DNA from: Mycolicibacter engbaekii
Lineage (GTDB): Bacteria; Actinomycetota; Actinomycetes; Mycobacteriales; Mycobacteriaceae
DNA: 58,058 nt
Direction of reading: 5' to 3'
Assembly (NCBI RefSeq): GCF_002101585.1
Contig: NZ_LQOT01000007.1
Span: forward strand, 1 to 58,058
Shown here: one piece after another, positions 11,532 to 23,165 of the stretch
How positions within the stretch are numbered: the stretch's first letter is position 1
Layout: each line of letters begins with the position of its first letter
The notes under the pieces: generated by a model
Databases searched by the model: none
What the model was told of the DNA's origin: nothing
Seen by the model: only the letters and a program-made list of their open reading frames with translations
Program-made: the position numbers and the translations under genes

Positions 11532-12218
11532 TCACCAGCCCCGTTCCCGCCACTCCGCCAGGTGCGGACGCTCGGCGCCCAGCGTCGTGTCGTCGCCGTG
11601 CCCGGGATACACCACGGTGTCGTCGCCGTACCGGTCGAACACCTTGCGGCTCACATCGCCGAGCAGGCGCTCGAAATCCCCGGGCTGCCATGTCTTTCCG
11701 ACGCCGCCGGGAAACAGGCAGTCGCCGGTGAACAGCTGCGTCACCCCGCCGCTGGCCGCGCCGTCGAACGCGAGCGCCACCGACCCCTCGGTGTGCCCCT
11801 GCAGATGGATCACGTCGAACTTCAGATCCCCGACGGTCACGGTGTCACCGTCGGCCAGAATGCGGTCCGGGGTCACCGGCAGCGGCTCGGCGTCCAGGGC
11901 GTGGGCCGCGGTGGGGGCGCCGGTCGCCTCGACCACCGCGGTCAGGGCCTGCCAGTGGTCGAAGTGCTGGTGACTGGTGACGATCAGCGCCACGTCCGGG
12001 GCCTGCTCGCGCACCAGCGCCACCAGCTGCTCGGCGTCGTTGGCCGCGTCGATCAGCAGCGTCTTGCCGGTGTGGGCACAGGTCACCAGGTAGACGTTGT
12101 TGTCCATCGGCCCCACCGAGGCCTTGATGATGGTTGCTCCGGGCAGGGTGCGGCGGGCGGCGGTTCCGGGTTCGACGTGTCCGGTGTAGCTGTCGGTGAC
12201 CGAGATCTCAGACGTCAT
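11532..12218 (-). CDS. MBL-fold metallohydrolase
   Basis: 228 residues with the metallo-beta-lactamase fold. The metal motif appears as SHQHFDHW (H-x-H-x-D-H), followed by the expected later His in LQGHTEGSVAL, the Asp in FTGDCLFPGG and the His in VYPGHGDDTT. This set is typical of glyoxalase II-like hydrolases; the true substrate (a thioester such as S-lactoylmycothiol, or another ester) cannot be told from sequence. It matches Rv1637c by position, between the universal stress gene and uvrA. The ATG at 12218 begins MTSEISVTDSYTG. It is divergent from uvrA; the 57-base gap holds the uvrA promoter. Confidence 0.92.
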   Translation of the reverse strand: MTSEISVTDSYTGHVEPGTAARRTLPGATIIKASVGPMDNNVYLVTCAHTGKTLLIDAANDAEQLVALVREQAPDVALIVTSHQHFDHWQALTAVVEATGAPTAAHALDAEPLPVTPDRILADGDTVTVGDLKFDVIHLQGHTEGSVALAFDGAASGGVTQLFTGDCLFPGGVGKTWQPGDFERLLGDVSRKVFDRYGDDTVVYPGHGDDTTLGAERPHLAEWRERGW

Positions 12219-12246
12219 GACCGTCACGGTACTGGCCCTGAGCTGG

Positions 12247-12269
12247 GTGTCGGTAGAGCCACCTAGCAT
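12247..12269 (+). promoter_or_regulatory. PafBC/RecA_NDp-type DNA-damage promoter of uvrA
   Basis: GTGTCGGTA (12247-12255), 8 bases, then TAGCAT (12264-12269). It matches TTGTCRGTG-N8-TANNNT with two mismatches, at the first and last positions of the upstream element. Six bases separate the -10 hexamer from the GTG start at 12276, so the transcript should be leaderless. The architecture is the same as at uvrB. Confidence 0.78.
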
Positions 12270-12275
12270 GGACCC

Positions 12276-15182
<2,907 letters not shown>

Positions 15183-15194
15183 GGTCGGTGCCTG

Positions 15195-15833
15195 CTAAGC
15201 CGGCGCAGCGCCGAGGCTGACTCGCAGGTGCCGCACGACAGCGTCGGCAACAGCCTCTATCGGCTCGGTCTTGCCCGCAGAGACCCAGTCGGTGAGCCAG
15301 ATCTGCACGGCCGAGATGACCAGTGCCGCAGCGATTCGCGGAGGCAGGTGGATCTGGCCAGCGTCCGCCGCGATCTCGGCTGCTCGGGTGATCATGTCCA
15401 TCCCGGTTCGCCACGCTGCTCGTTGACCCCCGCGGCCCAGTTCGGCTGAGGCCGATGCCCAGCTCAGTCCCTCATTGATATGCAGCTGCAGGAAGTGGGG
15501 GTGTGCTGCGAAGAATTCAACCTCGGCTCGCGCTCCGACCAGGATCGCCTCCAGCGGGGAGTCGATGTCGTCCGTGCGTAGGCGCACGGCGGCGACGAAC
15601 TCCTGCATGCGCGCGGCATTGAGGGCATCCCAGATCTCGTCTTTGCCGCCGAAGTGCTTGTAGACCGTCGCCAAGGACACGCCCGCGGTCTTGGCGATGT
15701 CACTCACCCGCGCGGCGGCGAAGCCGGAGCGACTGAATTCGTACTCGGCCGCGGCCACGATCTGCTGTTGGTACATGGCCCTGCGGGCGTCGGCCATATC
15801 GGCGACCGGTGGCGTGGATCGGTTCGGTTCCAT
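15195..15833 (-). CDS. TetR family transcriptional regulator
   Basis: 212 residues. The N-terminal helix-turn-helix is clear (AARVSDIAKTAGVSLATVYKHFGGKDEIW), and the C-terminal domain is a helical TetR ligand pocket without known signature. I chose the ATG at 15833, which follows an AGGGGG stretch at suitable spacing; a GTG at 15875 is possible. It is divergent from the membrane protein at 15966, and a long palindrome lies between them, so it probably represses that gene and itself. This TetR/membrane pair does not occur at this place in M. tuberculosis, where uvrA is followed by the lysX cluster. Confidence 0.9.
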   Translation of the reverse strand: MEPNRSTPPVADMADARRAMYQQQIVAAAEYEFSRSGFAAARVSDIAKTAGVSLATVYKHFGGKDEIWDALNAARMQEFVAAVRLRTDDIDSPLEAILVGARAEVEFFAAHPHFLQLHINEGLSWASASAELGRGGQRAAWRTGMDMITRAAEIAADAGQIHLPPRIAAALVISAVQIWLTDWVSAGKTEPIEAVADAVVRHLRVSLGAAPA

Positions 15834-15893
15834 GGCCGCCCCCTGCTCTCGATCGACCGTTGGCGCAGTGTCCACGAGGTGCTACGGTGCCAC

Positions 15894-15930
15894 AGTAATC
15901 ATGATTCTGGTTAACAGAGTCGTCATTACT
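15894..15930. promoter_or_regulatory. 37-bp imperfect palindrome, candidate TetR operator
   Basis: The arms begin AGTAAT and end ATTACT and are symmetric about position 15912; 14 of 18 base pairs match, including an inner TCTG/CAGA block. It lies between the start codons of the divergent TetR gene and the EBP-like membrane gene and overlaps where promoters for both should lie. It is also far richer in A+T than its surroundings. Confidence 0.75.
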
Positions 15931-15965
15931 CCATAGCTCGATCGGGAACTGGGGAAGGTGCGCCC

Positions 15966-16730
15966 ATGGCGACCACGGAGCTGAGCCGGGAACCATCGCC
16001 GCAGATCTCGATGACACTTCCGCGGTCGCGCGGACTGCGCATCATATGGACCGTGGCGTTCGGCTCGCTGGCCCTCGCCTTTCCGGTGTACAGCTACTTG
16101 GCATTTCACAGCGGCGTGGACCGTCCCTTCATCGCCGATGCCATGGTCGTGCAGGCGACCGCTGCCTACTTCCTCGGCATCTTTGCGGCGTTCCTGCCGA
16201 TCCCGTCGCTTCGGACGTGGACCCGATTTCAGCGCCTCCAGGCGGTAGCTCTGCCGTTCGTGATCTGCTCCTACGCAACGCATCTCAGCTGGGAGCTCGG
16301 CTGGCTGATTCTGCACAAGGCCATCGCCGGGGCGCGCGATGCGGCGTGGGCGTATCCCTGGTGGAACTACATCGACGGCGGCGACCTGCGCTATCTGCAC
16401 GCCGAACCCAACTTCTTGATGATCGAGGTGCTGTCGGTGATCAACGCCTGCGTGGGCGTCACCGGACTCGTCCTGCTGTTTCGGTCCAAGTTCACCGACT
16501 ACCGGGGAACCCTGCTGGTGATGTCGACGGCCGTCACGCATACCGTCCTGACCTGGTATTACTACGGCACCGAGATCATCGCCGGCTTCCCATCGATCAA
16601 TACCGACAGCTTCATGGATCTGGGCGTCAAGTTCATTCTGCTGAACGGTCCGTGGTTGATCGCGCCCTGGCTGGTACTGGCCTGGGGGTACGCGATGCTC
16701 AAAAAGCAGTTCGGCGCTTCGCCGCAGTAG
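15966..16730 (+). CDS. Emopamil-binding-protein-like (EXPERA) membrane protein
   Basis: 254 residues with about six to seven hydrophobic segments. Conserved-looking polar residues inside membrane helices resemble the EBP/EXPERA family: HLSWELGW (His and Glu four apart), IEVLSVINA, YYGTEIIAG and LNGPWLIAPW. In eukaryotes EBP is the sterol delta8-delta7 isomerase; bacterial members are uncharacterised. A role in sterol or terpenoid metabolism is a guess. The ATG at 15966 follows GGAAGG with 7-base spacing. The 3' end overlaps the convergent winged-helix gene by 32 bases. Expression is probably controlled by the adjacent TetR through the palindrome at 15894-15930. Confidence 0.7.
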   Translation: MATTELSREPSPQISMTLPRSRGLRIIWTVAFGSLALAFPVYSYLAFHSGVDRPFIADAMVVQATAAYFLGIFAAFLPIPSLRTWTRFQRLQAVALPFVICSYATHLSWELGWLILHKAIAGARDAAWAYPWWNYIDGGDLRYLHAEPNFLMIEVLSVINACVGVTGLVLLFRSKFTDYRGTLLVMSTAVTHTVLTWYYYGTEIIAGFPSINTDSFMDLGVKFILLNGPWLIAPWLVLAWGYAMLKKQFGASPQ

Positions 16731-17903
16731 CGACTGCTGCCGCCTTCACCAGCGGCGACGGGAACCGCGGCGGCACCCGCACCCCGTCCAGCCACGCGGT
16801 GAGCTCCCGCGCCCGGCGCTCCAGCACGGAGCGGGCCGCCCGGCCCGGATCCTCCAGGAGCTGCAGCTGCACCTCGGCGGCCGGATTCTGATACCAACCG
16901 CCGACGATTCGGCCGTTCCACCACACCGTGGGCCCGGCGTTGCCGTTGTTGTCGAAGAGCCGGCCGCGGTGCGCACCCAGGTACCAGTCGCGGTGATACC
17001 AGCCCATGGTGGTGACGTCGAGGCCCGGCAGCAGCGCACCCGACGGTTCGACCTCGGGTTCTGGCTCCAGGTCGTCGGCCAGCGCATAGCCGGGCGTGCC
17101 GTGCAGGTCGACGTCGACGGCGCCGATCTCGCCCAATGCCCGGCGCACCACCGTCTTGGTGGTGCCGAACCACCATTTGATGTCGTCAGCGGTGGCCGGG
17201 CCGAACGCGCGTAGCCAGGTTCGGATCAGCTGGGCCTGCGCGGGTTCGGCGGGCAGCGGGGCGCCAGAACCGCCGAGCCAGCTCTCCGCGGTCGCCCACC
17301 GCGGCCGCGACGAGGTCCAGCCGCCGTCATTGGGCCCGCGCACGATATGGCCCTGCGCGCCCAGCACGGTCAGCGCGCGCGGCGCCAGATGGGTCTGGCC
17401 GCCGTAGGACTTTCCCGGCGCGGGATCGTAGGTGCCGGCCAGTTCGGGCAGGCCCCGCGCAGCTCGGCGCTGCTGGCCGGGCCGTGCTCGCCCAGGTGCG
17501 CCAGGACGGCGGCGGTGGCCCTGGTCAGCCACTCCTCGCCGTCCTCGGCCACACCGGCCTTGGTCACATCGGCGATCAGCCGGCGCCGCTCGGTGTCGGC
17601 CACCCGATCGCTGGCCGCCGCCTGCACGGCGGGCAGATCAGCGGGATCGATCACCCACAGCGTGCGTCGCATCGCCAGATGCTTGACCAGGGAAAGCTTT
17701 TCGTACAGTGCGTCGTTCAGGTCCGCGACGGTGAATTTCAGATTCCGCGCCCACAGCGACAGGTAGGGGGTGGCGGGATCGGTGGCATGCAGCCCGACCA
17801 GCTTCGCGGCGATCCGGTCTATCGGCTCGTCAGGGGTACCGGGGGCAAGAAAATGCCGGCGCGCCAAACGGCTTCGCCGCTCGGCGACGGTGAAGCTCCG
17901 CAC
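16699..17903 (-). pseudogene. Winged-helix DNA-binding protein (HTH_42), frameshifted
   Basis: Two overlapping frames make one protein of about 400 residues. The first (GTG 17903, MRSFTVAERRSRLARRHFL) carries the N-terminal half up to SSAELRG. The second resumes with LPELAGTYDPAPGKSYGGQT and continues through GWTSSRPRW, WYHRDWYLG and VWWNGRIVGGWYQ to the stop at 16699. These blocks are typical of the actinobacterial winged-helix family PF06224, whose members may bind DNA or act like the AlkX glycosylase-related proteins. The frames join at a run of four C on the plus strand (17453-17456); one more base restores the gene. It is the last gene of the lysX operon, 3 bases after the small helical gene. 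Confidence 0.75.
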
Positions 17904-17906
17904 CGG

Positions 17907-18155
17907 TCAGTGCTCGCCCTCGCGCATCGACCTGCGGATCTGCTCCAGCTTCTCGGCGGCCGCGCGCTGGCGGTCCTCGAACTGCTTCTCGACGGTGCGG
18001 CCCTCGGGTGTCTCGGAATCCAGCTCCTGGGCGCCGATCGAGGTCTCGAAGCGGCGCTCGATCTTCTCGCGGACAGAGTCGAACGTCGGCACACCGGTGG
18101 CGTCGTAGCCGGTGTCGGGCTGCGGGTCGCCCGGATCGTCACCCATGCCGGCCAC
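17907..18155 (-). CDS. Small acidic helical protein of unknown function
   Basis: 82 residues with no cysteine and no membrane segment. The first 25 residues are acidic and probably disordered (GDDPGDPQPDTG); the rest is charged and helical (REKIERRFETSIGAQELD, RQRAAAEKLEQIRRSM), possibly a short coiled coil. It lies one base downstream of the stop codon of the membrane esterase and 3 bases before the winged-helix gene, which supports it as real and as part of the operon. The start is GTG 18155 or ATG 18146. I do not recognise a function. Confidence 0.7.
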   Translation of the reverse strand: MAGMGDDPGDPQPDTGYDATGVPTFDSVREKIERRFETSIGAQELDSETPEGRTVEKQFEDRQRAAAEKLEQIRRSMREGEH

Positions 18156-18156
18156 G

Positions 18157-19467
18157 TTACCGCCCCGGCGCCACTCCCGGAGTGCCCAGCCGGGAGGCCA
18201 GCCAGGGCAGGGCGTGGGCGAACACCCGCCCGGCGAACGGCCAGTCGTGCTGGCCCGGTTCGGTGATCACCGCGCAGTCGATCCCGTTGGCCCGTCCCAG
18301 CGCGCACAGCGTCGTCGCGGCAGCGAGCTGGCCGCCGGTATCGGCCTTGGTGGCACTGCTGTCGACCGCGAACCACCCCGAAACCCCGGGGGAATAGCGA
18401 CCGTGTGTGGCGATCACCGTCGAGGGATCGAACGCCGCCCAGGAGGCGGCGCTGCCGCCGAACAGCCGGCTGATGGTCTGGGCGCGGGTTCCCGCGTTGG
18501 GGCCGAGATCGCCGGCGATGTCGACAAAGGCGCTGAACTCCTCGGGGTGCATCGCGGTCAGGTTTACCGCGCAGGTGCCGCCCATGGACCAGCCGACCAC
18601 ACCCCAGTGCGACGGCCGCACCCCGAAGTGCGAGACCAGATACGGCACCACGTCCTTGGTCAGATGGTCGGCGGCGTTGCCGCGCGGGCCGTTGACGCAT
18701 TCGGTGTCGTTGTTGAAGGAGCCGCCGGAGTCGACGAACACCAGCACCGGTGCATTGCCGTGGTGGGTGGCGGCGAAGTCGTCGACGGCGGCGATCGCAC
18801 CCCCGGAGCGCAGCCAGTCCGAGGCGGTGTTGAACTCGCCGCCGATCATCATCACGGCGGGCAGCTCCGGCGGCGGGCTGTGGGCGAACCACGCCGGGGG
18901 CAGATACACCAGTTCGCCGCGATGCCTGAAATGGGAAGCGTCGGCGGGAATCGCGACCTGCAGCACCCGGCCCCGCGCCGGCATCGCGCCCGAGCCGGCG
19001 ATCGCATGCACCGTGGCCAGGTCACTCTGGTCGGGTAGCGGCCCGGCCGTCAGATCGCTCCAGGCGCTCTGCACCGTCGGGAAGTAACCGACCCACGTGT
19101 TGAGGCTCACTCCCGCACTGATCAGGCACAGCGGCACCGCCAGCAGGGTCACACCGCGGCGCCACCAGGCCGCACCGCGCCAACCCAGAACCAGCAGCGC
19201 CGCGGCGGCGCCGGTCAGCGCGATCCACATCCACAGGGTCGCCGGTGGCGGCTGGCCGGACAGCCCGTCGTCGGTGACGAACCAGTACGCGCCGCCCGCC
19301 GCCAGCAGCCCCACGCCGCTGATCACGGGCAGGCGCCACAGCCAGCTCCGGGGCCGGCGGCCCACGGCCAGCACCAGCATCGCGACCGCGGCCGCCTGCA
19401 CCGTGACCGGGACCCAGCCGTGCATCAGCGAGGTGTGTTCGCCACTGGACAGGATCACCCCATCCAT
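18157..19467 (-). CDS. Membrane-anchored alpha/beta-hydrolase (esterase D/antigen 85-like fold), Rv1639c-like
   Basis: 436 residues. Four hydrophobic segments occupy about the first 140 residues, followed by an esterase domain likely outside the membrane. The nucleophile elbow is GWSMGG and the catalytic His is in EPGQHDWPF; an acid residue lies between them. The ATG at 19467 starts 17 bases after the lysX stop, as in M. tuberculosis where Rv1639c follows lysX. Known aminoacyl-phosphatidylglycerol synthases are often paired with an esterase that removes the amino acid (AhyD, PA0919). By analogy this protein may hydrolyse lysyl-phosphatidylglycerol; that is inference from neighbourhood. Confidence 0.85.
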   Translation of the reverse strand: MDGVILSSGEHTSLMHGWVPVTVQAAAVAMLVLAVGRRPRSWLWRLPVISGVGLLAAGGAYWFVTDDGLSGQPPPATLWMWIALTGAAAALLVLGWRGAAWWRRGVTLLAVPLCLISAGVSLNTWVGYFPTVQSAWSDLTAGPLPDQSDLATVHAIAGSGAMPARGRVLQVAIPADASHFRHRGELVYLPPAWFAHSPPPELPAVMMIGGEFNTASDWLRSGGAIAAVDDFAATHHGNAPVLVFVDSGGSFNNDTECVNGPRGNAADHLTKDVVPYLVSHFGVRPSHWGVVGWSMGGTCAVNLTAMHPEEFSAFVDIAGDLGPNAGTRAQTISRLFGGSAASWAAFDPSTVIATHGRYSPGVSGWFAVDSSATKADTGGQLAAATTLCALGRANGIDCAVITEPGQHDWPFAGRVFAHALPWLASRLGTPGVAPGR

Positions 19468-19484
19468 GATGGACCGCGGTATGC

Positions 19485-22400
19485 CTAGCGGGGTTTGGCC
19501 AGCGGGAACGGCAGCGTATCGCGGATGCTGTGCCCGGAGATGAGCATGACGACGCGGTCCACGCCCATGCCCAGCCCGCCGGTCGGCGGCATCGCGTACT
19601 CCATGGCGGCCAGGAAGTCCTCGTCGAGTTCCATCGCCTCCGGGTCGCCGCCGGCGGCCAGCAGCGACTGCTGGTGCAACCGGCGCCGCTGCTCCACCGG
19701 GTCGGTGAGTTCGCTGTAGGCGGTGCCCAGTTCCACGCCCCACGCCACCAGGTCCCACCGCTCGGCAACGCCCGGCTTGCTGCGGTGCGGCCGGGTCAGC
19801 GGCGAGACGGAGGTGGGGAAGTCGATGTAGAAGGTGGGCTGCTCGGTGCGGGCCTCGACCAGGTGCTCGTAGAGCTCGAGCGCCACGGCGCCGGCATCCC
19901 ACTGGCGCAGGTAGTGCACGCCGGCGCGGTCGCACAACTTGCGCAGCGCAGGCAGCTCGGTGCCGGCGTCGATCTGCTCGCCGAGCGCCGCCGACACCGC
20001 GTCGTGCACGCTGACCACCGGCCAGAGCCCCGAGATGTCGACCGGTTCGAGCCGGCCGTCGGTCCCGGCCGCATCACCACCGGCGCGCCGTTGGCCGCCA
20101 CCGCGGCGTTCTGGATCAGCTCACGCGCGCCGTCGATCCAGGCGAGGTAGTCGCCGTGGGCCGCGTAAGCCTCCAGCAGGGTGAACTCCGGGTTGTGGCT
20201 GTAGTCCACGCCCTCGTTGCGAAACGCCCGGCCCAGCTCGAACACCCGCTCCACGCCGCCCACACACAGTCGCTTGAGGTAGAGCTCCGGGGCGATCCGC
20301 ATATACAGGTCCAGGTCGTAGGCGTTGATGTGGGTGACGAAGGGGCGGGCGTTGGCCCCGCCGTGCAGTTGCTGCAGGATCGGGGTTTCGACCTCCAGGA
20401 ATCCCTTGGCGAACAAGGTGTCCCGAATGGAGCGCAGCACGTTGCTGCGCGCTGTGATCAGCTCGCGCGCCTGAGCGTTGACGGCCAGGTCCACATAGCG
20501 GGTCCGCAGCCGCGCCTCGGGGTCGGTCAGGCCCTTCCACTTGTCGGGCAGCGGGCGCAGGCATTTGCCGATCAGCCGCCACTGCGTCACCAGCAGCGAG
20601 GGCGTCCCGTTGCGGCTCTGGCCCATCCGGCCGGTGGCCTCGACCAGATCGCCCAGGTCCACTCCGGCGCTGAAGTCGGCGGCGCGGGCGTCGCCGGCCT
20701 CGGTGAGCACCGCGTCGTCGAGCAGCAGCTGCACCTCGCCTGACCAGTCGCGCAGCTGCGCGAACAGCACACCGCCGTAGTCGCGCATCCGCAGCACCCG
20801 CCCGGCCACCGACACGGTCCCGGCGGCGCCGGCCAGCGCCTGGCGCACGCTGTGGCTGGGCGGTTGCCCCACCGGGTAGGCGTCGACGCCGCTGTCCTGC
20901 AACGACTTCAGCTTGGCCATCCGGACCCGGACCTGCTCGGGCAGCCGGGGCCGGGCTGGGCCGGGCACGGCGTACTCCGGGCAGTCGGGCGCCGTCCCGT
21001 CGTTGTGCAACTGCCCGGAGGCGGCCAGCGGCTCCGGCACGGCCGAGTGTTGACCGGTGTGCTGCTCGCTGCGCCGCGAGAAGGGCAGCACCAGGAAGCC
21101 TTCGGCGATCACCGAGGCGACGCCCACGCGGGGGATCAGCCGGGCGTCTTCGTAGCAGGCGTAGCGCGGCACCCACTGCGGCCGGTACTTCATGTTCGAG
21201 CGGTACAGCGTCTCCAGTTGCCACCAGCGCGAGAAGAACATCAGCAACCGGCGCCACAGGCGCAGCACCGGCCCGGCGCCCAGCTGCGCGCCCTGTTCGA
21301 AAGCGGACCGGAACATCGCGAAGTTCAGGGAGATCCGGTTCACGCCGACGGTGCCGGCCTGCAGCGCCAGCTCACTGACCATCAGTTCGATGGTGCCGTT
21401 GGGGGACTGCGGACTGCGGCGCATCAGGTCCAGCGACGCCCCGCTGTGCCCCCACGGCACCAGCGACAGCATCGCCACCACCTCGCCGCTGTCGCCCCGC
21501 ACCGCCTCGACCAGCAGGCACTCGGCGTCGGCGGGGTCGCCGAGGCGGCCCAGCGCCATGGAGAAGCCGCGCTCGGACTCGGTGTCGCGCCAGGCGTCCG
21601 CGCGTTCGATGACGCGGGCCATCTCCTCGGGGCCGATGTCGCCGTGCCGGCGTATCCGCACCGTCAGGCCTGACCGGCGGGCCCGGGTGACGGCCTGGCG
21701 CACCCCGCGCATGTCCGGGCCGGACAGCTTGAACTCCGCGGGCCGCAGGATCGCCTCGTCGCCCAGTTCCAGCGCGCTCAGTCCGGCGTCCCGGAAGGCC
21801 TGTGCGCCGGCGAAACTGGCGCCCATCACCCCGGGCGCCCAGCCGTAGTCCCGGCAGACCCGCAGCCAGGCGTTGATGGCCTGCGGCCAGGCTCTGGGGT
21901 CGCCCACCGGGTCGCCGCTGGCCAGGCAGACACCCACCTCCACCCGGTAGGTGATGGCGGCGCGCCCGTTGGGGGCGAACACCACCGATTTGTCGCGGCG
22001 GGTGGCGAAGTAGCCCAGCGAGTCGTTCTGCCCGTACTGCTCGAGCAGTCCGCGGATCGCCGACTCGTCCTGGCCGGTCAGCGCGTTGTCCGAGCGCTGG
22101 GACAAAAACAGCACGATGGCCGCGGCGACCAGGGCCAGCGCCCCGAGCAGCCCGCACAGCGCGCGCAGCCCCAGGTCGGGCTTGCCGGGGAACAGGTCCG
22201 GTTCGAGCAGCCCGAAACCAACCACCCGATTCACCACATAGGGCAGCCGCAGCGGCCGTTCCACCGTCCCGGGGAACAGTTCGATGAGCCCCCAGCACAG
22301 CAGTATCGCCACCGCCCAGCCGGCGGCCAGCGTCGCGGCGGACTTCAGCAGCGCCCCACGGCGCACCTTGGCCCAGAATTCGTTGCGGGCCGCCACCAGC

Positions 22401-22801
22401 ACCAGAATCGCGGCCGCATGCAGCACCAGGCCCGCGGCGCCGCCGATGACCTGGACGCGGTCGGAGCTGCCGGTGAGCAGCCGGCTGGCATTCCAGCCGC
22501 CGGCGATCACCAGGTTCGCGATCAGCAGCCACCAGGCGATGCGCTTGTGCGCGCTGAGCGCGGCTGCCAGCAGCGCCAGGACGAAAGCCCAGGCCAGGCT
22601 GGTGTCGGGGAAGTTGAACAGGTATTTGTCGATGAACTCGCGCGGCACTCGGATGGCCCACCGGATCACCGGCGACATGCTCGCCAGCAGCGACAGACCC
22701 GCGGCGATACCGACCGCCCAGGCCGCCGCGGTGGGCACCCAGTGGAGCCGGGACGGCGCCCGGTTGCGCGAGCGCGGCACGGGCGGCACAGTCAAGGTCA
22801 T
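19485..22801 (-). pseudogene. lysX: LysX: lysyltransferase/lysyl-tRNA synthetase fusion, frameshifted near the 3' end
   Basis: The full protein would be about 1105 residues. It starts at ATG 22801 ([13 protein letters not shown]) with six to seven membrane helices, then the DUF2156 lysyl-phosphatidylglycerol synthase domain, an OB-fold ([15 protein letters not shown]) and a class II LysRS core ([22 protein letters not shown]). LysX makes lysyl-tRNA and transfers lysine to phosphatidylglycerol, lowering the negative charge of the membrane. After VVMRPG the frame is lost; the correct sequence ([14 protein letters not shown] to motif 3 [12 protein letters not shown]) continues in another frame. 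The break lies at 20064-20066 (CCC on the plus strand), and one more base repairs it. As read, motif 3 is missing and the synthetase would be inactive. Confidence 0.85.
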
Positions 22802-22893
22802 AGCCAGGCAGAATAGGCAGAGAACCCGCGAACATGGTGTGAGGCGCGACGGGTTTGCGGGATCGGTGGGCGCAACCCGTGCTGAACTGCTGC

Positions 22894-22899
22894 TACACT
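22894..22899 (+). promoter_or_regulatory. Extended -10 element of the infC operon promoter
   Basis: TACACT preceded by TG-N (22891-22893), an extended -10 of the mycobacterial SigA type. I see no good -35. Transcription would start near 22906 and give a leader of about 260 bases before infC. The region 22802-23165 between the divergent lysX and infC genes holds no conventional gene, only this promoter and the leader. Confidence 0.55.
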
Positions 22900-22973
22900 C
22901 TCCTGTGCGACCGTCCCGGCGTAAGCCAGGACAGCAAGTGGAGTTCCCTCCCACCACGGGCCGAAGAGGTTCT

Positions 22974-23048
22974 GTGGTCCGGTCGCAGGCGGTGCGAACC
23001 GCTTGCTCTGCGCACAGCGCGGGCGGCTTGATGCTTTTCAGGCCGTGA
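22974..23048 (+). CDS. Possible 24-residue leader peptide in the infC 5' region
   Basis: A short frame starts at GTG 22974, with GAAGAGG (22963-22969) 4 bases upstream, and ends at TGA 23046-23048. The predicted peptide begins [10 protein letters not shown] and ends LMLFRP. Its stop lies 13 bases before an intrinsic terminator hairpin, the distance expected when a translating ribosome decides whether the hairpin forms. No conservation data are available here; it may be chance. Confidence 0.4.
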   Translation: MVRSQAVRTACSAHSAGGLMLFRP

Positions 23049-23061
23049 TCGGTCGGTATGG

Positions 23062-23086
23062 GCCCTGCTTCATGCAGGGCTTTTTT
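23062..23086 (+). terminator. Intrinsic terminator/attenuator in the infC leader
   Basis: GCCCTGC (23062-23068), loop TTCAT, GCAGGGC (23074-23080), then six T (23081-23086). A perfect 7-bp stem with a T run is rare in such GC-rich DNA. It lies inside the leader, 80 bases before infC, so it should act as an attenuator of the infC-rpmI-rplT operon rather than as a gene-end terminator; the gene upstream is divergent. Confidence 0.75.
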
Positions 23087-23165
23087 GCTGGTGGGTGGGG
23101 TCAGCGCCGCTGCGTCCGGACGAGCACTGCGGCGGCCGCGACCGAAGACTACCCAAGGAGGTCCC

